Positions 23,711-35,672 of a stretch of 64,000 bases of DNA are shown here, one piece after another. How positions within the stretch are numbered: the first letter of the stretch is position 1; every line of letters starts with the position of its first letter. The notes beneath the pieces are model-generated. The model was not told where the DNA came from, searched no databases, and saw only the letters and a list, made by a program, of their open reading frames with translations. The translations under genes and the position numbers were made by a program. Origin of the DNA: Nomia melanderi (taxonomy: Eukaryota; Arthropoda; Insecta; Hymenoptera; Halictidae); the NCBI RefSeq assembly GCF_051020985.1, contig NC_135000.1:5663001-5727000 (forward strand), in the 5' to 3' direction.

Positions 23711-24690
23711 CTTCGGAAATGAACTTTGTGGTACGGATGATTTTCTGTTCCGTTTCGCTGACGAACATTTATCGAACAGACTTCTGGATCTTTATTCCTT
23801 ACACACTTTTAAGTTGAATCATCTTAACACGAATAATTATCACGAAAATAATATTCGAAATCGAAGCAAGGAAAGTCGCAGGGAATATAAAAGAAAAGTG
23901 GAATTCTTAAGAAAGGCAGAAATATCCATCATTTCTACGGAAAATCGAAATTAAAATTACCTGCGTATACCGGTATATTCAAAGAATTTACCCAGGAAAC
24001 CGGAACGTCCCCGCAGAGCGGAGGCCAGCGGCAAAATCGTCAGATGGAAGGAAAATAGCATTTCGCCGCATAGCTTCGAAAATGAATTTTTCTCTGTACA
24101 GAGCCGATTCGACCTATTTCCACATTTGGCTAACAACAATTTCACGGAAAAACCTCCGAATTTCTATTTCTTACACCTCTAACTCGAATTACCTCAACAC
24201 GAAAATAATATTCAAATCCCAAGCACCGAAAGTCGCAAATAACACCAAAGAAAAGTACCATTCTCAAGAAAAGCGGGAACACCCATCAATCCTCCCCGGA
24301 AGACCGAAATTAACCCCTTGTCTTACAATAACGTGTCAGACTCGTGATGAATATGTTAAACCAAGTCTAACAAACATAGATATTACCAAATTCTTGTGAA
24401 TTCAACTTAAATATTGTACTTTTGCTATCAATTACTGTACTTTATATCATACATTGCCACAGAATATATCTAGATTTCTTTCGATTTTCAACGAATTGTT
24501 AATAACAAAGTAATTGTATCGATCATAGTCGAGAAATAAATCGTAAGGCAAGGGGTTAGAATTACCCCTGTACGCCGGCATGCCCAAAGAACCTAACCGC
24601 CGTGGAAATCGGCCGGGACGTTCCCGCGCAGCGGAGGCCGGCGGCAAAAACCGTCAGACGGAAGGAAAATAGCATTTCGCCAAGCTAAAC
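23711..24690. repeat. Tandem segmental duplication, ~362-bp unit, one copy carrying a MITE
   Basis: Copy 1 (about 23,711-24,072) and copy 2 (about 24,073-24,690) align throughout. Shared phrases include CACGAAAATAATATTC, GTCAGATGGAAGGAAAATAG against GTCAGACGGAAGGAAAATAG, and GCAGAGCGGAGGCCAGCGGC against GCGCAGCGGAGGCCGGCGGC. Copy 2 is longer by about 250 bp because the F2 element at 24,310-24,559 is inserted in it. Confidence 0.9.
24310..24559 (+). mobile_element. MITE family F2, complete copy
   Basis: The termini TTAACCCCTTGTCTTAC and, in reverse complement, CTAACCCCTTGCCTTAC enclose 250 bp with no open frame of note. The undisrupted paralogous site in the neighbouring duplicate (23,951-23,954, TTAA followed by AATTACC) shows that a single TTAA became two on insertion. 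This is the reference copy for F2. Confidence 0.9.
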
Positions 24691-25599
24691 GTTTTCATCC
24701 GCGAAACGAGCACTCGAACGCCGCCGCCGAACAAAGAGAGATTTTCCAGCGGCGGAATTCCTCGGCGAAGAATCCCGAAAAGTTTGTCGCGGCGCGGCGC
24801 GGCGCGGCGTTGAGCGGCGTCTCGAATATTTCAAGGTTCGCCAATGAGAAACGGGAAAGGAGGAATTAAATGCGGCGTGGGCGTCGGTTGCCGCGGCCAC
24901 CCTCGTTTTTCAACCGCCCCGTGTCCCTTGCAGCCCCTGGCCCTTGCGTGGCTCGTATTTAGAAAATTGCTGGCTCGGCTGCTCGAGTAATCGAGTGTTA
25001 TTTTAAGAGTGAGAGCAATTAACGCTCTCGCTAGTTACCTCGCCGCGCGCGCTCCTCCTCCCTGCTCGTTCTCCGCGGGTATTTTTTAAGCTGGCCCGGC
25101 TCTGGCGCGGGATACGAATTCCTGGAGAATCTTGTTGCGGACGGATCATTCCTTTTTCGCCGGCGGTACGAACAATTTCCGGCCGGCTCTGTTCCTCCCT
25201 GCGGAATTTACGGCGTGTTTCGGATGGACCGGTCCGCCCGGAAGCTTGAAATTTATGTCACCTACAGCGGCTATTGCTTCTGGACATTTTCGGGCCCGTT
25301 TTTTTCCCCTTTTGCTCCTTGCGGCCGTGCAGTCTTCCGCGTTTCGGCTCTGCGGGCTTTATCTCGCGAGGGACGAAACTCGTGAATATTTACGCGCGAC
25401 GCGGCGTGGGCTGGATCGGAGCGGGTGACGTTCCGCTGGAAGGTCGGGTTTCTGGGATCGATGTCTGTTCGGTGGACTGTGGTTCTTGGATGTTTGCGCA
25501 TCTCCGGAATGAAGGAGTTGATGTGATTCGGAAGGTGTTACAGTTGTGACGAATGTTAAAGGTTAGAGATTGAACATAAGTTGAGTTTAAAAATAGATA
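24691..25599. other. Non-coding, strongly CpG-rich segment
   Basis: Includes GCGGCGCGGCGCGGCGCGGC at about 24,789. Open frames of 71-98 codons overlap on both strands. 25,500-25,600 is G/T-leaning. Confidence 0.5.
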
Positions 25600-25824
25600 G
25601 CTATACTTGAACTCTATAACAGTCGCCGTTTGGTTTGGTACAGCAAAGTTATGAAGTTTGATGTACTATATTAAAGTTCATTTAACGTAATTACCCATGA
25701 AACGTTAAAATAGAATAGTTCTTTATTATTTATTTCTATATTATTTATATTAATGTTAGATTGATATTTCATTAGAAAATGAAGATTATATCTTGCGAAA
25801 CAATTTTCGAGTGTAAAGGTTTGA
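25600..25824 (+). mobile_element. MITE family F1, decayed copy
   Basis: The interior GTCGCCGTTTGGTTTGGTACAG and the end TTTTCGAGTGTAAAGGTTTGA match the F1 copy at 21,592-21,834 in the same orientation. The left terminus is degenerate. Confidence 0.65.
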
Positions 25825-26130
25825 GTGTCATTCTTTTATAGGAACAATTGCTGCGTTTTTATATGACGTTATGGCGATTGTCCAATGTTTTTTCTCGTAG
25901 GTCTTAAAATATCATAATGTAATTTAGGTAATATTGTAGTTGTAATGAACATCAAGTGTTAGACGTTTTAGGAGTGCCATTTTTTACAGAAACAATTGCT
26001 TCAGTTCACCAATGTTCTAGCTTCGTTTTGATCTTAAAATGTTATTAACGTATTTTAGAAAGTATTAAACGTTGGTTATGATAAGACTTGAAAACAATTT
26101 CTGGTGAGTGGAAAGTGTTATGTCGGATTA
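25824..26130. repeat. Duplication, unit ~149 bp
   Basis: AGTGTCATTCTTTTATAGGA (25,824) and AGTGCCATTTTTTACAGAAA (25,973) begin two diverged copies that share ACAATTGCT, CCAATGTT, TCTTAAAATRT and a closing block around ATTAGACGTT/TTAAACGTT. Confidence 0.7.
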
Positions 26131-27129
26131 GAAAGCCACTTATATTAATCAAATTTGATTAGTTGATGGGATAATAAGTAATAAGCAGTGACCATAATAA
26201 ATATGAGTAGATAAATAATAAACAGTAAATAAATAAATATAAGAAACAAATAGCAACCAGTTAATGTAATACATCTAATGAATACTAAATATAATAAACA
26301 AATAAGTAACAAGTATCACAAATAATTTCCCTACACCGGAATTCACAGGAAAAGCCAGTTACAAAACCTCCAAACCCAGTTACTAGAATACCGAGCAAGA
26401 TTTTAATTGTCACAGTCTGACTCTTAGTATTATTAGATTTGACAGAAAATAACAGCTCACGCAATCCAAGTTCCGATCACCTCTGAACGAGGTCAGCATA
26501 AAACAGCCACGTCCGTTTCCAGTCCACGGAATAACACAAACTTAGATCGAGTTAGATGAAATTAATTCAGCTCCTCCAGGGACGTTGCTCAAGTACGAGT
26601 ATCGTTTTTCAGAGATCCGTATATCGCTCAACTATCCCGGCGATATCATAGATTACGCGTTCCCAGGCGAACTTTCTATGTGAAAGCATCGGGCCTATTA
26701 AAAGTTCGCAGCGCGAGTTGCCGCGGCTGCGTCCGCATTGAGTTCTTCCCTTACGTATAATTCGTTCACGCTAATTGGCCCGCGAAATAGCGCTCGCGCG
26801 CGTCAGAAATAATATTCGGGCTAATCTAAATTCTAATTTCCAAGTAATTAGCGTGTAGCTTCGCGGGAGCAGCTAGCGACGTCTTACCGAGTTGTGTACT
26901 TATATTATTGCGTTAAATAGCGACGCGTCTTGCGAGCGTCGACTGATGGATCGATACCTCGAGTATCGAGTTTGGCCATGGAGTGAACAGTTCTTTCGTA
27001 ATTGGCTAAACGAATTTTCTCTGTGATAACTGACAGTATAATCATGTAGATCTAATTATATAGGATTAATCCTATGGACTCCATTTATCTTCAATGTTGT
27101 TGGGTGTGAATATTTTTAGAGGAATGGAT
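26131..27129. other. AT-rich spacer, C/A flank and GC-richer segment
   Basis: 26,160-26,330 is A-rich with AAATAATAAACAGT-like phrases. 26,340-26,470 is A/C-rich. 26,470-26,980 is unique CpG-containing sequence. 27,000-27,130 is T/G-leaning. No gene is recognised. Confidence 0.5.
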
Positions 27130-27365
27130 TAAAGGAATTTATTGCAGTAGAATTCAACGTTTTGTTTAGTTTATTATTATCGTATTGAGATTTAATTTTT
27201 CTATTTTGTATAATCCATGAATATGTTAAATATAAGAACAATAACTCCGTTTCTCAACTTATGCTTTATTGTTTTATCATTCAGGTTGTCTCAAATATGT
27301 CGCCTGTAACTCATTGGAAAATGTTGAATGTTTCTAGTTAAAGGCTCCCGAGTGCAAAGGGTTAA
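27130..27365 (+). mobile_element. MITE family F1, right part
   Basis: It ends CCCGAGTGCAAAGGGTTAA, with TTAA at 27,362-27,365. The interior (CCATGAATATGTTAAATATA and CTCATTGGAAAATGTTGAAT) follows F1. The left end is not resolved. Confidence 0.6.
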
Positions 27366-28419
27366 TAATGTTATGTTTGAAAATTGTTCTCCTGGAACCA
27401 CGATATTCAATGCGACAACGCGTGAACAAGCCTCGCGTTCGATGCATCGATAAGTGGGCACAGTCTCGTGCACGCCTATAAAGGAGCCGGATCATTTTCG
27501 AGAATTAATTAAAATCTGGCCGTCTTCTTCGCTTCGATCGACGAACGTCCGACTAGCTTTCGATAAATTCCTCTCACGCGTGCGTTGCTCGTAATGTTAA
27601 CGACGCGGGCTTCTGTGTATTCTCTTTCCACCCTTCGCCTCTCTTCCTCACCGATCTGCACCCCCTTTTTCCCTTCATTTTTCACTTTTTCTCATCTCCC
27701 TCGCTCCCCTCTTTTTCTTTTTGTTTCTTCTATTTTCTCCGTCTGTTCCTTTATATTCTCCTGTATTTTCTTATCATTCCTTTTCTGCACTTCATTTTCT
27801 TCCTTTTCCTTTGGTCCTTATATTTCCTTCATGCCCTTTCTATTTTCATTATATTTTTCCCCTTTCTCCTCGTCTCATTTTTCCTCTAACTTTTCTGCGT
27901 TCTTATTCTTTCTGTTTTCCTCTCTTCTCCTTTGATCTTGTTCTTTCTGCTTCTGTCTTCTGCTTTTGTTCCTTCTCAATTGTTTTCTGTGCCTCTTTTT
28001 ATCTTCCACTGCCCCTTGCTCTTTATAATTCAAAGGAAACGTTGTTTCTGTTCCTTCAGAATCGATTGAACAATAGGACGAGTATTAATTTTAATGGCGT
28101 GGCATTCGAAATAATTTTATCGTTAATTTCAGAGACGGTTTTTATCGTGGAACGCACCGGAAAAGAGAGGTAAAAGAATGATAATTTTCCCGTGGACGCG
28201 TACAGGTCCGTTCGGAAAACGCGTAGCCGCGGGGATGAGGGAGCAGTGGGTGGTACACGCGACATTAGACAGGAATGCATGCGTTCGCTGTTCCTGTTTG
28301 CGAACCGTTTGCTTAATTAAAGCGGGCGAAGGTTTGCTCCGCCGGCTGGAAACGTCAGATAGACATTATCGTGGACACTCGTTCTTTGGAATAGTGAAAC
28401 TGAGAATCTCTGTATAACC
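27366..28419. other. Non-coding, with a ~420-bp pyrimidine tract
   Basis: 27,600-28,020 is a nearly continuous C/T-rich tract, giving Ser/Phe/Leu-only open frames (116 and 150 codons) that are composition artefacts. 28,030-28,400 is CpG-containing unique sequence. Confidence 0.55.
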
Positions 28420-28690
28420 CGGTCCAACTAAAAATATCAGTTTTTCAATTTATTATTGCGATAATCCTATTCTTAACAATAGGGTAGCTAAAAGTTAGCA
28501 CTGAAGATCCTCAACTGAGACTCTTAATTATCAAGACAGGTCCCATCAATAAACTCTTAGCAGCCAAAAGTTAGCACTGAACACCTTCAACAGATCCCAA
28601 TGATCAACCTAAGCCCCATCATCGTCCATACGGTAGCTAAAAGTTAGCACTGAAAGACCCAAAAAGCACGGCACATCAAATATCTTCCAC
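28420..28690. repeat. Degenerate ~66-73-bp tandem repeat
   Basis: GGTAGCTAAAAGTTAGCACTG begins near 28,493 and 28,632, with a variant CAGCCAAAAGTTAGCACTG at 28,561. Intervening sequence is C/A-rich and also shares short phrases. Confidence 0.75.
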
Positions 28691-29549
28691 ACCCCAGGAC
28701 AAAGAAGTTTCGTAAAGGCTGTTGCAAAATAAAATATCAGAATTGTGATCTGCATTTGAATCAGCTCTTCACTGTCCACGGTATCACTGCTAAAAAAAGA
28801 GGACTCGAATACCTTTTCATTAAAAGGCGTTTCGCGCCCGGGATTCTCCGCGATGCGCCGTGCGTGGAACGCAATTGCGCGGACTGGCGAAACGGATAGA
28901 CGTGGTTATGCGACAGTAAATTTTAATTGTACGCCTCCAACTCCGGCGCGATGGCGTGTTCAGTTGCTGGGCTATGATCTCGGTATCCCAATTCTCTGCC
29001 GCTGGCAGACCCATATTGTCGCGTCGTATATCCCCACGCATCCGCACACAGACGCGCGGCCGACCCGGACGCTGCGTGCCGTTTAGTTGTCGCCTGGACA
29101 CCAGGACAGATTAGTTTACAAACAATTTCATTTCTGTCCCCGTTGGCCAGGCGGTCGCAAGAACGTAATGGCGGACCGGCCGGGGACCACGGTTAATTCA
29201 AGAAAAAGGGTGGACGCGACTGAAACTGCCGGCCATTATCTAACGGTCTATGAATCTCGCACTTGCTCTTCTCGAATTTGAACACGTTTTGGCAATGTGG
29301 ACTTCGCTTGGTATTTATGAGCCTTGCACTTCTTCGCAGAGATTTTAGACTATATGCTTTCGAAAGGGTGTAATGGATTTTAGACAGTTTTCTTCGTATA
29401 AGCAGATAATTCGACATTCCTCGAGTATCGCAGAATTAAAATTTATTATTTCATATTATAACTATTTATGACTACGCCAGCAGTTCAACCGGAAGTAAGT
29501 ACAAAGAGAATAAGAACGAAAGAGAAGCGTCGCAATGAAGATATCAAAT
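28691..29549. other. Non-coding GC-richer segment and right flank
   Basis: 28,800-29,260 is CpG-rich unique sequence with overlapping 77- and 93-codon frames on opposite strands. 29,280-29,420 is T/G-leaning. 29,430-29,550 is AT-rich. Confidence 0.5.
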
Positions 29550-29736
29550 GGAATCTCAGAAACACAATTATTCAACTTCTTTGAATGCAAATTACATTCT
29601 ACTCCTGTTATCAATGATTATACCTTAAAGCACACGTTGACATAGAGCAAGACTAGAATTTTCTTTTGTTTTCAATGAATCACTAACAAAGTAGCTAGAT
29701 CGTTCACAGTTCAGAAATCATAGGGCAAGGGGTTGA
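29550..29736 (+). mobile_element. MITE family F2, right part
   Basis: CAATGAATCACTAACAAAGTAG and GATCGTTCACAGTTCAGAAATC, then GGGCAAGGGGTTGA, match the right half of the F2 copy at 24,310-24,559. The left end is not found. Confidence 0.6.
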
Positions 29737-30429
29737 GGATATCTTCTTGAACTTTCCGTTAATCTCTACTAATTGAAACACTGTATACAGGTAGAACTAA
29801 TCAGAAGGAAAAGGGAACGGAAAATTCCGCAACAATGTTCGAAGTAACAGCGCGGAAAAAAGGGTTCTTTAAGGCACAGTTCGCGGCGGAGTTCATTCTC
29901 TTAGGAGCAAATGCAACCCCCGGCCCCGTCGGCCCATTCAATCCGCCGCGCATCACGGCCGAATAACGCCGCGCCATTTCCGGATCCGTTTCCATTCTCG
30001 ATTCATTCACTCCGCTCGAACTTTCCCGGCGAACTTTTTTATTAGCTTCCTCGTAGGGATGTCCGACACGGCGATGCGTAAAAAAGAGGTGGTAAGAGCC
30101 GGGTCATAATCGCCGGGCTTCGTCGGCCACTTTCGCGCACTAGAGGCGTGGGTGGCGCGGGAGTGGCTGAGGAGACGCGAAAATCCGTGGGACTGGACTT
30201 GATTTATGATGACGGCGCGTGTTGCGTCGGAAGACTGTGCTCTCCGTCCCCCGAAGACGAGCCTGGGCCGAGGAACTTTTTCAACTTGTCTCTGAGCAAA
30301 TAAAAGGACGTGTGTTGTTGGCAAATTTTTCACGACGTGCCGAATCAGAACGCTGAAAGTTATGTTTTGGAGAGGGGCTGGGAATCGCTTTGGAATAATG
30401 GGAATGGAAATGTTGAGGGTTTAATGTTA
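29737..30429. other. Non-coding GC-richer segment
   Basis: Unique CpG-rich sequence at 29,800-30,340. A 108-codon minus frame (30,007-30,333) shows no motif. 30,350-30,430 is G/T-leaning. Confidence 0.5.
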
Positions 30430-30830
30430 GAAACTGGTAAATAGTGTCTTTTGAGTTTGTTGTTAAGTGGATTGTTATTTGGAAGACGGGGATGGTTTAC
30501 TGGGGAATTATTGTGTATGAATGGATGATGGTGATAGTGGTAGTGCCAGTAGTTGTAATAGTATTATTGTGTAGTGGTAGTGGCAATACTAATAGTTTTG
30601 TAATAGCGATAGTGAGAAGAAGAATAATGGTAATAGTATTGTAATAGTAACAATGGCAACGACAACATCGACAATGACAATAGTATTGTAATAGTAGTAA
30701 CAATAATAATAATATAGTAAGAGTAGTAACAATAGCAACAGAAACAACATTAATAACAATAGTATTGCAACAGTAGTAACAGTAAGAATAATACTAGAAC
30801 AATAGTAATAGTAATTATTTAACAAATATG
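30430..30830. repeat. Degenerate trinucleotide-like array shifting from GGTAGT to AACAAY
   Basis: From about 30,520 the array begins with GATGGTGATAGTGGTAGTG. It passes through AATAGTATTGTAATAGTAAC and by 30,720-30,800 reads AACAATAGCAACAGAAACAAC. Related units are thus G/T-rich on the left and A/C-rich on the right. Confidence 0.75.
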
Positions 30831-31649
30831 ATTTACGAATATCAAAGTTACAATACAGTTTACCGAAAATCTCATTAAACCCGAATCCCGTAATTTCCAT
30901 GGTAAAAACATTCGAAAAAAGCGAACTCGATCCCATTGTGGTTGCAATGTTAAGACGAGCACCGTGCCACAATTTATTATCGGGGACAAAGGGGATATCG
31001 GTGTTTGTTTGGCCGATCGAAGAGCAACGATTCGCGGAGATTTACCGACGGTAATATGTTTGTTTGAATTTTCGGCGCATCCCCCGACTGTTAGGGGTCG
31101 CGTTCCCAGCGAGCGTGCCGCCGGAAAAATTATGGCCGTTCCTTCTGCCGTATTTATGCACTTTATCAAAGTAATAACGGATCGTTAGAGGCCGCGGAAT
31201 CGCGGCCCCGCTGGATCTGCACGCGATTTTTATGTCCAACGATCAGCGATAGGCCACCGGGAAACAGATTTTAATGGGACCGCTCGGTCCGTACCGATGT
31301 TGGTCGCGGGGAATGCTTTTGATAATGTTTCCGCGAGAAATGAGGGGTTGCCGGCAGTCTTTGTTGGGAGAGATGTGTTCCGAACACTTGTTAAAGAGTT
31401 ATCCTCGTTCATCGTTAATAGCACTATCCGTTCGTGCAGATAATTGCACTAGGAAGACAGTAATATTCGAAATTAGACCTCATATTGATTCACCTGTAAC
31501 TGAACGTTACTTAGGTCAAGGTTCAAATAATCATTTATTTAAATATAATACACTAATACAGTCGAAATGAAGGTTCACCTTTAATCTAGGTTTCAGTACA
31601 TCTTTCATTACATCGATACATTAACTCACTCAATTTCGAATTTATAACA
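30831..31649. other. Non-coding GC-richer segment and AT-rich right side
   Basis: 30,950-31,440 is CpG-containing unique sequence. 31,450-31,650 is AT-rich. Several overlapping open frames of up to 127 codons run through the neighbouring simple repeat and are rejected. Confidence 0.5.
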
Positions 31650-31886
31650 TTAACACGTTGAACGTTGCAGGATAGAACAATATACACAAAATGGAAAAAT
31701 ATATCAAATCATTTGATTGAATTGAATCATTATTACTGCACGTGCATCTAGTTGAATGTCACCGAATTATGTAGTATTATTTATAATAAATGTTTTCAAA
31801 TGATCATCGTTTAATCGAGCGAGCTACAGTAATTCGATTTAGTTATTAGTTATCGGTGACCATCAATTTTTGATTCAACGTGTTAA
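31650..31886 (+). mobile_element. MITE family F6, complete copy
   Basis: TTAA borders lie at 31,650 and 31,883. The inverted ends are TTAACACGTTGAACG and, in reverse complement, TTAACACGTTGAATC. The 237-bp element has no open frame of note. A related fragment in reverse orientation is at 21,243. Confidence 0.8.
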
Positions 31887-32769
31887 TATGTCAATTAAAC
31901 GGTAATAAAACACTAATCGGAGCTCAGTATTAAATCCAACCTATCTACAATCTCAACTCTACCAAACTCGTATCAGAGCTCTTCACCCCAAAATAAAACC
32001 CCTAATAAAAGAATCTCATCTCTTAGCAGAGCCATCAAAAACTTCCAACTACCCACTAAATTTCTATTCACCCTCCAATTACCCTGAACTATTCCTCGAA
32101 AATCCGACGGAAAACTTCTCGCAAATTCTTCGTAGCTTTTCACCCCATCGGACGTCTCGCTGCCTATTCTCTTCGCTAACCCGTGTGTCCAGAGTCAAAT
32201 CGCGAATCTCACGTTCCAGTGTCACCTAGACGCGAGCTTTTCAATGTTCCCGATTAAACTTAACTCGCGCTCTCCCAGCGCAACAGTTGTATCGGTATAC
32301 TAGACGTCGCGTCCGTCCGGCCACGTCGAAGTTTCGCCGGAAGTTCGGACGGACTTTCGGCGCCGCGCCGTGCCGGGTTGGATGGAAGTTAGGGGAAAAG
32401 CTTCCTCACGTTCGACCGATCGTGAAAACGTTGCCGACGTTCCGCTTACCCAGGTGCGCCGGCCAGGTAACTCTCACAGGACCGGACTTTGTTCACGGCT
32501 GTCACGTGCCGCGAACGGATCAATGCATTATTTTCCGAGTGTCTCGGGAACGTGGTTACCTGCAAGACGATCGGAACTCCGCTGCCGGGAACTTTATTAT
32601 TTATTCGATTTTTCCACGGGAAATTGAACGTCTCGGGTTACCAGCGACGAGAAACGCGAGCAACGACGGAGACGTATTCGTGTCAGTTGCGGTAACTCTT
32701 GTTTAGGGGATGAAAGGCTCTTTGATGCTGCTAGGGTGGTTGTAGATGTCAGGGACTCTTCGACTCCTG
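31887..32769. other. Non-coding: C/A flank and GC-richer segment
   Basis: 31,930-32,110 is A/C-rich. 32,110-32,700 is unique CpG-rich sequence where three plus-strand frames (139, 85 and 68 codons) overlap; none has a recognisable domain, so no gene is called. Confidence 0.45.
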
Positions 32770-33540
32770 GGGAAATATTCTATTTTTGGGTCCAAGTGTT
32801 TTTAGGATTGAGGGTTGGAATTGTGGGGGGTGGTTTTATATAATTGTGGTTATTGGGGTGGAAAAATATTTGTAAGATGGAACGGAGGGAATTCGTTTGA
32901 TGTGATAGATCGAGATGATCGAGATTTTGGATGGTTAAGACTTTGAACGATGCAAGTAACGAGTTCCCTTGTTAATGATGTTAGTGGTTTTATATAATTG
33001 TGGTTATTGGGGTGGAAAAATATTTGTGAGATGGAACGGAGGGAATTCGTTTGATGTGATAGATCGAGATGATTGAGATTTTGGATGGTTAAGGCTTTGA
33101 ACGGTGCAAGTAACGAGTTCCCTTGTTAATGATAGATCTATATTGATAACTTAACGATAAAGACATTTAAAATTGAAATTTCCTATAAAGTTTCTGATTT
33201 TTCGAATCATTGGGGGCATTATTCTTTTTGGGTTCAAGTGTTTCTGAATTAGGATTGAGGGTAGGAATTGTAGGGGGTGGTTTCATCCCTTTAATTGTGG
33301 TTATTTAGGAAACTAGAAAGTTTCTTCTGCGATGGACTTATTGTTTTATAGTTATTTTAATTGTTTTACTTATTGTAATTGGTAAAATACTTGTGAGATA
33401 GGACAAAGAAAATTCATTCGCAGAGATAGATGAAGATAATTGAAATTTTGGATAATTAAGACTTTGAACAATCCAAATAATGAACAGTCATTCCCTTGCT
33501 CATAACATTAAATCTATATCAATACCTCACTAACAGACTA
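32770..33540. repeat. 154-bp tandem duplication plus a diverged third copy
   Basis: TGGTTTTATATAATTGTGGT starts at 32,831 and again at 32,985. The two copies are nearly identical through AACGAGTTCCCTTGTTAATG. A larger diverged copy, including the upstream block GGATTGAGGGTTGGAATTG, begins near 33,215 and continues to about 33,540. The first two copies are G/T-rich; the end of the third is A/C-rich. Confidence 0.9.
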
Positions 33541-34279
33541 ATTACTCTAAAGTCCAATTTCTCAAATTTCCAATAAATTTCTTTTTTAAAAACCTTCCCA
33601 CAAATGTTCGCGAAAGGTTTCTCCCATCTCCTATCAATATTTCTCATTAACACAATGTCGAATCAACACATTATCAATCGCATCCTCAAACTTCCCTCAA
33701 TCAGCAGAGCAATACACACACATACACACAGCCCACGCAGCGCACGCAAACATTCGCGGTAATGCAAATCGGCTGCAAGGTTCTCCTCTCCCTCGAGAGA
33801 GGACGCGAACCCTTTATGTCCCGGCGGAAAATCGGAGAAAGGAGTTTTACTTAAAGGCAGACAGGCAGACAGGCAGACAGACGCAAACATACACACAGAG
33901 GGAGCAGAATATTTCTCCGTGGCTCACGTACCAGCCTGTTATCTCGTCCCTCCGCGGAATATTACTGGTATCGTCCTGGCGACTCGCCTTTTTCCTTCTG
34001 CCCTCCGCCCTCCGCCGCGCTGCTCCAATTACCTTCACTCGGCTGACCGTGTCTCTCTTCCAGCCCCTGCAAACGTCTCTCCTTCTTCTTCTGCTCGAGC
34101 AAATCCGACGCTGTCCGGACGAAATTCATCAAGTCCCGAGCTGCGGCCGGAGAGTTCTCGTCCTGGCCCCGAGGGTTTGCATTCCTCAGCTTTTACAGGG
34201 AGCACGCACACGTACGGCGCATAAAGGCAGCCGGTTCGGCGAGAGAAACGCGCGAGATGGAGTGTAGCTCGGGATTTTG
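33541..34279. other. Non-coding GC-richer segment with two microsatellites
   Basis: 33,560-33,720 is A/C-rich. A CA-rich run (ACACACACATACACACAG) is at about 33,714-33,731. A GGCAGACA octamer repeat lies at about 33,856-33,882. 33,900-34,260 is unique, CpG-rich, and includes a CTCTCTTCCAG acceptor-like string ending at 34,062 without a convincing exon. Confidence 0.5.
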
Positions 34280-34840
34280 ACTGGGGTCAGTTGGTGTTGC
34301 TTGTGACACAGCTACTTTTCTGATTCCTTGATAGAGTTAGGGTATCCCGGTTTACTTAGGGCGTACTAGGAACTGGTCAAAGCTTCGTTTGTATTTCGTT
34401 GAGTGTACTAAAGGTTCAGAGAGTAAAGGGACAGAGTTGGAGCTAGGTTAAGTTTAGGGTATATCAGAAGCAGGCTAGAGTTAGAGCTACGTCAAGCTTA
34501 GGGTATATCAGAAACAGGCTACAGAGTAGGTCTCTGCTACATCGGGATTAGGCTTCCTCTAGTTCCCAAAATGGAACTTGAGCTAGATCAGGAATCCAAG
34601 AATTCGATGTTATTAAGATCTCCGGACTATACCAAGGATGAGCTAGGTCTGGGCTAGGTCTAAGTTAGGTCTAGAAGTTGGGAGATGATGTAAATTGAAT
34701 CTGATCTAGTCCTGGGGTATCTGAAACTAGGGTCTAAGTTATTCAGGACACTTAGACCTGAAGTTGATCTAACTTAGCTTTAGTCATAGGTACCTTAGTC
34801 ATCGCTTACTTAGATGAAAACTTCCTAATTAACTTTTCAA
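34280..34840. repeat. G/T-leaning spacer with 44-bp duplication and related phrases
   Basis: TTAGGGTATATCAGAAGCAG (34,454) and TTAGGGTATATCAGAAACAG (34,498) mark a 44-bp tandem duplication. Phrases of the type GAGCTAGGTCTAGG recur to about 34,740. Confidence 0.65.
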
Positions 34841-35672
34841 ACCCATTGTCCCAATTTAGCCGAGTAACACATCCGGCAAAGTGTAGTTCCACAGATTCCC
34901 AGTTCGTCACTGACGTTTCCAGAGGATGTTGTAAAACGCTCAGTACACTCGGCGGTTCTAAAGAAGCTAGAATCACGCCACAAAGGGTAAATACACGTTC
35001 CGAGTTTTGCAGGGACGTGGCTGGCCTAGTTCACGTCGGCAAACAGGAGTGTACGGGCTCGTCGGTGGTTCACGGGGTCCTAACCCTGTTACACAGGAGA
35101 ATTTCTACCCTATTACCTAGTAATTCATTACTTCGGGAACCGATCGGTGTATCGAGCCGTGCTTTATCGATAGTGCAGGATTCTATGCCCCGTACGTGTT
35201 GCACGTGCACGCAACCCGGGGCTCATGCATCACGCAGCAACCTCGCGTTTTCACTCTCGCGGCTTTTGAAAGGCTGGCCTGCCAGGGGATGGAAAAAGAG
35301 CGGAAGGGACCATTTAAGCTGAACGCTGCCTCGGCGACTGACTATGTAACACAAAGGCGACGTTTCATCTCCATGGCTCCCTTCGCTGTGGTTTCAGTCT
35401 TAATGGCGTAAATAGTCTGTTGCATTCGAACTGAAGCATCCTGTTCTTGGGCACTGTACTCTTTTGGATGACAAAGTTCGATTGCCATTATGCTTCTCTA
35501 GGTATAGCGAAGTGTCTAAATAGTTAGCTTTTTAGACTCGAGCTAGGATATTCGTTAAATAAGTGTTCTCAGGCATTCAAAATATAATCAGTTTATTAAC
35601 GAATAGAGTCTTTCAGATGATAATTATCTGAGAATCCTCATCAATCTAGAATTGAACTGTCAGAAATTAAAT
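34841..35672. other. Non-coding GC-richer segment
   Basis: Unique sequence containing a 158-codon plus frame (34,846-35,322), the longest standard frame outside repeats and the retroelement. It has Ser/Arg/Thr/Cys-rich content and no domain, signal peptide or splice context that I can identify. 35,410-35,660 is AT-rich. Confidence 0.45.

Noticed and set aside
27585..28173. 116- and 150-codon Phe/Ser/Leu-rich frames that look like membrane proteins
   Set aside because: Direct product of a pyrimidine tract of about 420 bp; no real protein features.
30497..30972. Leu/Tyr/Ile-rich minus-strand frames
   Set aside because: Translation of the degenerate trinucleotide array.
32287..32706. 139-codon plus-strand frame
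   Set aside because: Three overlapping plus frames are open in the same region, showing low stop density and no coding signal.
34846..35322. 158-codon plus-strand frame
   Set aside because: No domain, signal, splice context or family resemblance; in a CpG-rich segment where such frames occur by chance on both strands.
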